Positions 56,631 through 64,000 of a DNA stretch of 64,000 nucleotides are shown one piece after another; within the stretch, counting starts at the first letter, position 1; every line of letters starts with the position of its first letter. The stretch comes from Pseudomonas putida (lineage in GTDB: Bacteria > Pseudomonadota > Gammaproteobacteria > Pseudomonadales > Pseudomonadaceae): the NCBI GenBank assembly GCA_041071465.1, contig CP163498.1:682001-746000 (forward strand). The letters run 5' to 3'. The notes beneath the pieces were generated by a model. The model did no database searches and was not told the DNA's origin. It saw nothing but the letters and a program-made list of their open reading frames with translations. Both the position numbers and the translations under genes were made by a program.

Positions 56631-58346
56631 ATGCGCACCAGTCAATATTTGCTCGCCACCCAGAAAGAAACCCCTGCCGACGCAGTGGTCATCAGCCATC
56701 AGCTCATGCTGCGTGCCGGCATGATCCGCAAACTGGCCTCCGGCCTGTACACCTGGCTGCCGATGGGCCTGCGGGTAATGCGCAAGGTCGAGGCCGTGGT
56801 GCGTGAGGAAATGAACGCCGCCGGCGCCCTGGAAGTGCTGATGCCGAGCATCCAGCCCGCCGAACTGTGGCAGGAATCCGGTCGCTGGGAGCAGTATGGC
56901 CCTGAGCTGCTGCGCCTGAAGGATCGCCACCAGCGCGACTTCTGCGTCGGCCCTACCCACGAAGAAGTGATCACCGATCTGGCCCGTAACGAGCTGTCCA
57001 GCTATAAACAGCTGCCGCTCAACATGTACCAGATCCAGACCAAGTTCCGTGACGAGATCCGCCCACGCTTCGGCTTGATGCGTGGCCGTGAATTCATCAT
57101 GAAGGACGCCTACTCGTTCCATGCCGACCAGGCTTCCCTGCAGGAAACCTACGACCGCATGCACCAGGCGTACAGCAACGTGTTCACCCGCCTGGGCTTG
57201 GACTTCCGGCCTGTACAGGCCGACACCGGCTCGATCGGCGGCAGCTACTCGCACGAGTTCCACGTGCTGGCCGAGTCTGGCGAAGACGACGTGATCTTCA
57301 GCGACAGCTCCGATTACGCCGCCAACATCGAAAAGGCCGAGGCCATCCCACGTGAAACCGTGCGCCCAGCCCCTACCGAGGAACTGCGCCTGGTCGACAC
57401 TCCAGACGCCAAGACCATCGCCCAACTGGTGGAAAACCACGGCCTGGCGATCGAGAAAACCGTCAAGACCTTGATCGTACGCGGCGCCGAGGAAGGCAAG
57501 CTGGTGGCCCTGGTGGTACGTGGCGACCACGAGCTGAACGAAATCAAGGCCGCCAAGCTGGAGCAGGTTGCCGACCCGCTGGTCATGGCCACCGACGCCG
57601 AACTGCGCGACGCCATCGGTGCCGGCGCCGGCTCGCTCGGCCCGCTGAACCTGCCGCTGGAAGTGGTGATCGACCGTTCGGTTGCACTGATGAGCGACTT
57701 CGGCATTGGCGCCAACATCGACGACAAACACTACTTCGGCGTGAACTGGGAGCGTGACCTGCCGGTTCCACAGGTCGCCGACCTGCGTAACGTGGTTGAA
57801 GGCGACCCGAGCCCGGACGGCCAGGGTACCCTGGTGATCAAGCGCGGTATCGAAGTGGGCCACATCTTCCAGCTCGGCACCAAGTACAGCGAAGCACTGA
57901 AGTGCCAGGTACTGGGCGAGAACGGCAAACCGGTCGTTCTGTCGATGGGTTGCTACGGCATCGGTGTGTCCCGTGTGGTCGCAGCTGCCATCGAGCAGAG
58001 CTATGACGACAAGGGCATCATCTGGAACGACGCCCTGGCGCCATTCCAGATTGCCCTGGTACCCCTGCGTTATGAAACCGACGTGGTCCGCGAGGCAACC
58101 GACAAGCTTTACGCCGAACTGACCGCCGCAGGCTTCGAAGTGCTGCTGGACGACCGCGACAAGAAGACCAGCCCAGGCATCAAGTTTGCCGACATGGAGC
58201 TGATCGGCATCCCGCACCGCATCGTCGTCAGCGATCGCGGCCTGGCCGACGGCAACCTGGAGTACAAGCACCGCACCGAGCAGGACGCCCAGGCGCTGCC
58301 GCTCAATGAAGTGCTGACCTTCCTGCAGGCCCGCGTTCGCCGCTGA
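56631..58346 (+). CDS. proS: Prolyl-tRNA synthetase
   Basis: This 571-residue bacterial-type class II enzyme contains motif 1 region ([19 protein letters not shown]), motif 2 ([27 protein letters not shown]), the YbaK-like editing insert (residues about 225-380: [20 protein letters not shown]) and motif 3 ([20 protein letters not shown]). Start is MRTSQYL, 56631; the longer frame runs back into the terminator. Confidence 0.97.
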   Translation: MRTSQYLLATQKETPADAVVISHQLMLRAGMIRKLASGLYTWLPMGLRVMRKVEAVVREEMNAAGALEVLMPSIQPAELWQESGRWEQYGPELLRLKDRHQRDFCVGPTHEEVITDLARNELSSYKQLPLNMYQIQTKFRDEIRPRFGLMRGREFIMKDAYSFHADQASLQETYDRMHQAYSNVFTRLGLDFRPVQADTGSIGGSYSHEFHVLAESGEDDVIFSDSSDYAANIEKAEAIPRETVRPAPTEELRLVDTPDAKTIAQLVENHGLAIEKTVKTLIVRGAEEGKLVALVVRGDHELNEIKAAKLEQVADPLVMATDAELRDAIGAGAGSLGPLNLPLEVVIDRSVALMSDFGIGANIDDKHYFGVNWERDLPVPQVADLRNVVEGDPSPDGQGTLVIKRGIEVGHIFQLGTKYSEALKCQVLGENGKPVVLSMGCYGIGVSRVVAAAIEQSYDDKGIIWNDALAPFQIALVPLRYETDVVREATDKLYAELTAAGFEVLLDDRDKKTSPGIKFADMELIGIPHRIVVSDRGLADGNLEYKHRTEQDAQALPLNEVLTFLQARVRR

Positions 58347-58366
58347 TAACCAATGCACGAGTGATC

Positions 58367-59320
58367 ATGTTCAAGCGAAGTACCTTTACCCTGGGGGGCG
58401 CCGCACTGTGCGGCGCCCTGCTCGTCAGCGGTTGCGCCAATCAGATGTCCCAGCGCAGCGACCATGAGGAGCGCGTCGAGCGCAAACTGCTCGAGCACAC
58501 CCTGCAGATCGATGTCGGCGAGCCGAAGGTGATGGAGCTCCCGCAGCGACGTGTGCGCGTGCATGAGCAGAAGCGCTTCGAGGTCACCGAGTTCGAAGTC
58601 ACCCGTCGCTATGACCGCTATACGCCTTACCAGCCCTGGCGGGAGATCTATGAGATCCCGCTGGGTGCAGTGGCCGTGGTGGCTGGTGTCGGCGCCAACG
58701 TGGTCAATGTCTTCACCTTGGGCAATCTGCCGCAAAGCATCACCCACGACTGGCTCAGCTACGGCGTGGACGGGCTCAACCCGTTCATGAACGTGCCTTC
58801 CAACGGCCGTGCGCAGCAGAACCTGGCGGGGATCAGCGAAGTGCAGAAAAGCCAGCGCGAGGAATCTACCAGCGTGCCCTGGAGCGAACGCCTGGTCGAG
58901 GTCAAGGCCGGCAAGATGACCCACGAGCTGACCACCGACAGAAATGGCGTACTGCGCCTGAACCTGCTCGACAGCCCGTTTTCCGAGCAGAACCTCAACC
59001 ACGTCGGCACCCTGCACCTTCAGGTACTCGACGAAGACAATGCTGTGCGAGGTGATGCCAGCCTGCTGGTCAGTGCCACCCTGCGCAACAAGCTGCTCGA
59101 GGCTCATGAGCTGATCTTCGATGACCTCGAAGATGACGATGTCGGTCAGTGGGTACATCGGGTCAAGCGCCTGTCCGAGCTGGGCCTTGAAGAGGAGGCC
59201 AGCGAAATGGAGCAGAGCCTGATCGAGCTGACCCGCAACGATCCAGAGCTGCAGCAGGAGTTTCTGCAGTCGCTGACCAAGGCCACCGGCCGGTTGGTGG
59301 CCGATCCAGGCGTGCAATAA
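58367..59320 (+). CDS. Predicted lipoprotein of unknown function
   Basis: This 317-residue protein has a lipoprotein signal with lipobox LVSGCANQ. It has one internal hydrophobic stretch (LGAVAVVAGVGANVVNVFTLG) and an acidic C-terminal part. It lies 20 bp after proS and may share its transcript. Start ATG 58367 is preferred to GTG 58361. Known in pseudomonads next to proS; role not established. Confidence 0.8.
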   Translation: MFKRSTFTLGGAALCGALLVSGCANQMSQRSDHEERVERKLLEHTLQIDVGEPKVMELPQRRVRVHEQKRFEVTEFEVTRRYDRYTPYQPWREIYEIPLGAVAVVAGVGANVVNVFTLGNLPQSITHDWLSYGVDGLNPFMNVPSNGRAQQNLAGISEVQKSQREESTSVPWSERLVEVKAGKMTHELTTDRNGVLRLNLLDSPFSEQNLNHVGTLHLQVLDEDNAVRGDASLLVSATLRNKLLEAHELIFDDLEDDDVGQWVHRVKRLSELGLEEEASEMEQSLIELTRNDPELQQEFLQSLTKATGRLVADPGVQ

Positions 59321-59322
59321 CA

Positions 59323-59347
59323 AATGGGGCTGCGTTGCAGCCCCATT
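59323..59347. terminator. Bidirectional terminator
   Basis: AATGGGGCTGC-GTT-GCAGCCCCATT forms a perfect stem between the convergent lipoprotein and dinB genes. The T-run on the plus strand is short. Confidence 0.8.
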
Positions 59348-60409
59348 CATTTAGGTGGGAACAGCTCCAGCTGTTCATGCGCCCCGCGCAAGTCGCGCAA
59401 CCTCACCCCTACCCCTAGCAAGCGCACCGGCTTGCTACCTCGGGCGAACGCCTGCCCCAGCAACTGCCGATAACTCTCCAGGTCCCGGCCCGCCCCCGCC
59501 TGTTCCATGGTGGTCTGGCTGAAGTCATGAAACTTGACCTTAACGAACGGTTTGTCCGGCCGGTAACTGTTGTCCATGCGGGCAATACGTTCGTTCAGGC
59601 TATCCAGCAGCTCTGGCAGCCGCGCCAGACAACTGGCCAGGTCTGGAAGGTCGGTGTCGTAGGTGTTTTCCACGCTGACCGACTGGCGTCGGCTGTCGTT
59701 GTGTACCGCACGCTCATCGATACCCCGCGCCAGCCCCCACAATCGCTCACCAAAACTGCCAAACTCGCGCACCAGCGCTAGCCGTGACCACTCACGCAAC
59801 TCCAGACAGGTTTCGATACCCAGTCGCGTCAGCTTGTCGGCCGTCACCTTGCCCACCCCATGCAACCTGGCCACCGGCAAGGCTGCAACGAACGCCTCCA
59901 CTTCAGCCGGGGTAATCACGAACAACCCATTGGGCTTACGCCAGTCACTGGCGATCTTGGCCAGAAACTTGTTCGGCGCCACCCCCGCCGACACGGTGAT
60001 ATGCAGGGTGCGGGCAACACGCCGGCGAATGTCCTCGGCGATGCGCGTGGCACTGCCCGAATACCACTGGCTGTCGCTTACATCCAGGTAAGCTTCGTCC
60101 AGCGACAAAGGCTCGATCAGCTCTGTGTAGTCGCGAAAAATGCTGTGAATTTCCCGCGAGGCCTCACGGTAGGCTTCAAAGCGCGGCTTTACGATCAACA
60201 GATCGGGGCACAGCTTCAGCGCATGCCGCGACGACATGGCCGAGCGTACCCATAGGCACGCGCTTCATAATTGCAGGTGGCAATTACCCCACGATGATCG
60301 GGCGAGCCCCCACCGCCATGGGCCGCCCGGCCAGGCGCGGGTCGTCACGCATTTCGATCGCGGCGTAGAAGCAATCGCAGTCGACGTGGATGATCTTGCG
60401 CAAGGACAT
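59347..60409 (-). pseudogene. dinB: DNA polymerase IV, two frameshifts in this sequence
   Basis: From ATG 60409 ([20 protein letters not shown], catalytic Asp) the frame fails at C5 (60307-60311, plus strand; six expected) and again at CCC (60249-60251; four expected). Correcting both gives [33 protein letters not shown] and joins the long frame that holds the catalytic SLDEAYLDV pair and the little finger. Two one-base losses 60 bp apart in homopolymers, with everything else perfect, point to assembly error. Pol IV performs error-prone bypass synthesis. Confidence 0.9.
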
Positions 60410-60583
60410 GGACGACCGTCAGCACTGTAAATTCATACAGATAGTATCGCATGCACCCTGCACTGAAACAGCTCACCCGCATCGCCACACGATAATCGGC
60501 CTGAAAGCCCCGCCGCGCCTGTGCCGAATACTGTTCTCAAGCGCTAAGGGTTTGAACAAAAAAGCTTTTTCCAAAACAATTGC

Positions 60584-60611
60584 TTGACACCAGGAAGTAA
60601 ATCCGTAGAAT
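60584..60611 (+). promoter_or_regulatory. Promoter of the first tRNA-fMet
   Basis: TTGACA (60584-60589) and TAGAAT (60606-60611) are separated by 16 bp, a sigma70-type pair ending 13 bp before the tRNA. Confidence 0.85.
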
Positions 60612-60624
60612 TCGATCTCACAGG

Positions 60625-60701
<77 letters not shown>

Positions 60702-60713
60702 GATTCGAGAAAA

Positions 60714-60740
60714 GGCCACTGTTAACGCAGTGGCCTTTTT
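60714..60740 (+). terminator. Terminator after tRNA-fMet copy 1
   Basis: GGCCACT (60714-60720) pairs with AGTGGCC (60729-60735), followed by TTTTT. Confidence 0.9.
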
Positions 60741-60795
60741 CTTTGCCCGCTGAAAAGCGTTTTCGAAAAAATCTCGAGAAATCAAAGCTTAGCGC

Positions 60796-60822
60796 TTGAC
60801 ATACCCCCACAAGCTGTAGAAT
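60796..60822 (+). promoter_or_regulatory. Promoter of the second tRNA-fMet
   Basis: TTGACA (60796-60801) and TAGAAT (60817-60822), spacer 15 bp. Confidence 0.8.
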
Positions 60823-60834
60823 CCGCCCCACTGA

Positions 60835-60911
<77 letters not shown>

Positions 60912-60923
60912 GATTCAAGAAAA

Positions 60924-60950
60924 GGCCACTGTTTACACAGTGGCCTTTTT
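60924..60950 (+). terminator. Terminator after tRNA-fMet copy 2
   Basis: GGCCACT (60924-60930) pairs with AGTGGCC (60939-60945), followed by TTTTT. Confidence 0.9.
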
Positions 60951-61004
60951 CTTTGTCCGCGAAAAAGTGTTTGCGAAAAACTTCGTAAAATCAACGCTTG
61001 GCGC

Positions 61005-61032
61005 TTGACACCCAACCAGCAAGCTGTAGAAT
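61005..61032 (+). promoter_or_regulatory. Promoter of the third tRNA-fMet
   Basis: TTGACA (61005-61010) and TAGAAT (61027-61032), spacer 16 bp. Confidence 0.85.
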
Positions 61033-61044
61033 GCGCACCTCTGA

Positions 61045-61121
<77 letters not shown>

Positions 61122-61132
61122 TATTCGTCAGA

Positions 61133-61170
61133 ACAAACCCCGCCTGTGTAACAGCAGCGCGGGGTTTGTT
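61133..61170 (+). terminator. Terminator after tRNA-fMet copy 3
   Basis: ACAAACCCCGC pairs with GCGGGGTTTGT (right arm about 61159-61169). The T-run is weak, but the stem is strong. Confidence 0.75.
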
Positions 61171-61382
61171 GCTTTATGCCTCCCTGTTATTCGTCGCCTC
61201 GTTTCCCCCTCCCTTCAAGCCAACCCGCAGGCTTGATGCGTTGTGCCCAGGATGAACTATCTTTAACCCTGCCAGGCCGCTGAAAGCGCATGAGGCCGGA
61301 GTAACATTGGATACGTTTTCCTAAGGGACTTCCACTTGGCCGCACCTTTCCTTTACCTCGCGCAACTCGCCCGGGGTTGTTC

Positions 61383-64000
61383 ATGACTTCGCACAATCCC
61401 GAACCTCCGGTGCCGCTCGCCTCGGCGCTGCCCGGTGCCGTGCAGCGTCTGCCTTTGCTTGAGCGCCTGAGTCGCTACCGCCAGCCCATTGGCCTGGTCG
61501 TGACCCTGTTGCTGTTCACCATGGCCTTGATCGCCTGCCGCCACTTGCTCAGCGAGCTGGACATCTATGCCTTGCACGATGCCATGCTCAGCGTGCCAAC
61601 CCAGTCTTTGCTGGGTGCCTTGCTGGCAACGGTTGTCGGCTTCGTGATTCTGCTGGGCTACGAGTGGTCGGCCAGCCGATATGCCGGCGTGAAGCTGCCA
61701 GCACGCAGCCTGGTACTGGGCGGTTTCAGCGCCTTTGCCATCGGTAACGCCATCGGCCTGTCGATGTTATCCGGCGGCTCGGTTCGCTACCGCCTGTATG
61801 CACGCCAGGGGCTTGGTGCTGGCGAAGTCGCCCGCATGACCGTGTTTGCCAGCCTGTCACTGGGCTGCGCGCTGCCGCCCTTGGCCGCTTTGGCGACCTT
61901 GAGCAACCTGCCGGCGGCTTCGACTGCACTGGGGTTGGCGCCCGGGCTGCTGGCAGGTATCGCCAGCGCGGTGCTGATAGCGTCCGTCTTACTGGTCATT
62001 GGCTTATACCGTCGACGGCTGGCCGAGCAACCGCTGGCCAACAACCTGCTCGTTCAACTGGGCCGGCGTACACTTCGCCTGCCTGATGCTCGCCTGGCCG
62101 CCCTGCAACTGCTGATCACCGCGCTGGATGTGGCGGCGGCCGCCACCGTGCTGTACCTGCTGCTGCCCGAAGCGCCCCCTTTCGGCGCATTCGTGCTGGT
62201 GTACCTGCTGGCCCTGGCTGCGGGTGTGCTCAGCCACGTACCGGGCGGCGTCGGGGTGTTCGAAGCGATTTTGTTGGCGGCCTTTGCCGACCAGCTCGGT
62301 GCCGCACCGCTGGCGGCTGCCCTGCTGCTGTACCGGCTGATCTATGTGGTCCTGCCACTGCTGCTGGCCTGTGTGCTGCTGTTGGCCAATGAAGCCCGAC
62401 GCCTGCTGTTCGCGCAACAGGCCATCAAGGCCGCCTCGGGGCTGGCCGCACCGATCCTGTCGATCCTGGTGTTCCTGTCTGGCGTGGTGCTGCTGTTTTC
62501 GGGTGCCACACCGAGATCGACACGCGCCTGGAGCACATGGGCTTTTTGGTCCCGCACCGGCTGATCGATGCCTCGCATTTCGGCGCCAGCCTGATCGGCG
62601 TGCTGTGCCTGCTGCTGGCACAGGGCTTGCGCAGGCGCCTGTCCGCCGCCTGGCTGCTGACCACCGTGCTGTTGCTGGTCGGCGCCCTGCTGTCACTGCT
62701 GAAGGGCTTTGATTGGGAAGAGGCCAGCCTGCTGACCTTCACCGCCACCCTGCTCGCCCTGTTCCGTCGCTCGTTCTACCGCCCCAGCCGTCTGCTGGAA
62801 CTCCCCTTCTCGCCGGTGTTCCTGGTGGCCAGCGCCTGTGCGGTAGGTGCATCGGTGTGGCTGCTGCTGTTCGCCTACCAGGATGTGCCCTACAGCCATC
62901 AGCTGTGGTGGCAGTTCACCCTCGATGCCGACGCCCCGCGGGGCCTGCGCGCCGCCATGGGCAGTGCATTGCTGCTGGCTGCCGTGGCGCTGACTTGGCT
63001 GCTGCGCACCGCGCCGCCAGTGATCCACCTGCCCGATGAAGAAGAGCTGCAACGCGCCAACCGTATCCTGCTGGCCTCCGATCAGCCCGACGGCGGCCTG
63101 GCACTGACCGGCGACAAGGCATTGCTGTTCCACCCGCGTGACAATGCATTCCTCATGTACGCCCGGCGCGGCCGCAGCCTGGTGGCGCTGTACGACCCGA
63201 TCGGCCCGGCTCAGGAACGCGCCGAGATGATCTGGCAGTTCCGCGACCTGTGCGACCTGCACCACGCCCGGCCGGTGTTCTACCAGGTACGTGCGGAAAA
63301 CCTGCCGTTCTACATGGACATCGGCCTGACCGCCCTGAAGTTGGGCGAGGAAGCCCGGGTCGACTTGCGCCGCTTCGACCTTGAAGCCAAGGGCAAGGAG
63401 ATGAAAGACCTGCGCTACACCTGGAACCGCGGCGGGCGCGATGGCTTGACCCTGGAAATCCATGAACCCGGCCACGCCCCGCTGGCTGAGTTGAAGGAAA
63501 TTTCCGATGCCTGGCTCGGCGGCAAGAACGTGCGCGAGAAAGGCTTCTCGCTGGGGCGCTTCAGCCCGGACTACCTGCAGCATTTCCGCATAGCACTGAT
63601 CCGCTTCCAGGGGCGCCCGGTGGCTTTCGCCAACCTGCTGGAAACCCATGGCAACGAACTGGCCAGCCTCGACCTGATGCGTGCGCACCCCGAGGCGCCA
63701 AAGCTGACCATGGAATTCATGATGATTGGCTTGATCCTGCATTACAAAAGCCATGACTACGGGCGTTTCAGCCTGGGCATGGTACCGCTGTCCGGCCTGC
63801 AACCACGGCGTGGCGCGCCTTTGACCCAGCGTTTGGGCTCAATGGTGTTCCGCCGTGGCGAGCAGCTTTACAACTTCCAGGGGCTTCGCCGCTTCAAGGA
63901 CAAATTCCAACCGGATTGGGAACCCCGCTACATGGCCGTGCCGGCCGGGCTCGACCCGCTGGTGGCACTGGCCGACACCGCCGCCCTGATCGCAGGCGGC
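61383..64000 (+). pseudogene. mprF: MprF (aminoacyl-phosphatidylglycerol synthase), frameshifted and cut by window end
   Basis: The N-terminal flippase domain has many membrane helices from MTSHNPEPP (ATG 61383), with VLSHVPGGVGVFEAILL. The synthase domain (PDGGLALTGDKALLFHPRDNAFLMYARRGRSLVALYDPIG ... LMRAHPEAPKLTMEFMMIG) follows in another frame. The shift is at CC (62511-62512), where CCC is expected (ATPEIDTRLEHMGFLVPHRL). One missing base restores it, probably an assembly error. MprF adds Ala or Lys to phosphatidylglycerol and flips the product, lowering sensitivity to cationic peptides. The stop lies beyond the window. Confidence 0.9.

Noticed and set aside
56625-58358. Minus-strand 577-codon frame opposite proS
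   Set aside because: Complete antisense mirror of ProRS; no recognisable domain.

Overview
The window fits a Pseudomonas putida-group chromosome (gammaproteobacterium, high GC). The core gene order dinB, proS, oprD-type porin, slyX, dps, aspS, yebC, ruvCAB, ybgC-tolQRAB-pal-cpoB, queE-queC and tRNA-Lys matches my memory of P. putida KT2440. There is also a P. putida-type REP inverted pair at 48854-48921. No database search was run, so species assignment is inference.

Positions 1 to about 39359 are one end of an integrative and conjugative element (ICE) of the PFGI-1/pKLC102 class, inserted at the 3' end of tRNA-Lys(UUU). Its other end lies outside the window. From tRNA-Lys inward come a tyrosine integrase, a MobH-type relaxase, a short cargo patch (unknown AT-rich gene, ParD/ParE-like pair, DUF3742 membrane protein), and then the genomic-island-type T4SS. 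The T4SS runs from TraG back to the first mating-pore genes at 10.7 kb. Cargo interrupts it at two places: a UvrD-like helicase with two small genes (16.5-18.6 kb), and small genes on both strands (27.5-28.8 kb). Outside the T4SS lie an AT-rich SEC-C gene and an SOS-controlled rulAB (umuDC-like) error-prone polymerase operon.

rulB is split by a 7.4-kb nested element (about 720-8095). It carries two large tyrosine recombinases in the Tn554 tnpA/tnpB arrangement and a broken third gene. An IS5-family insertion follows, then a passenger operon sulP-uspA-traR/dksA. I could define its ends from sequence: a 7-bp direct repeat ATAACGA at both junctions, and inverted arms TCTGA-N12-GTTAGT just inside. 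This looks like tyrosine-recombinase site-specific insertion into rulB, a hot spot known in pseudomonads for integron-like elements.

From 39.4 kb to the end is core chromosome: queuosine synthesis, the Tol-Pal envelope system, Holliday junction processing, AspRS and ProRS, Dps, an OprD-family porin, DNA polymerase IV, three tandem initiator tRNAs, and a partial mprF. Many core genes here (queE, tolA, tolQ, ybgC, ruvC, dinB twice, mprF) are broken by the apparent loss of one base, usually in a homopolymer. Such clustering in important genes points to assembly error rather than biology, so the frameshifts in two T4SS genes should be read with the same caution.
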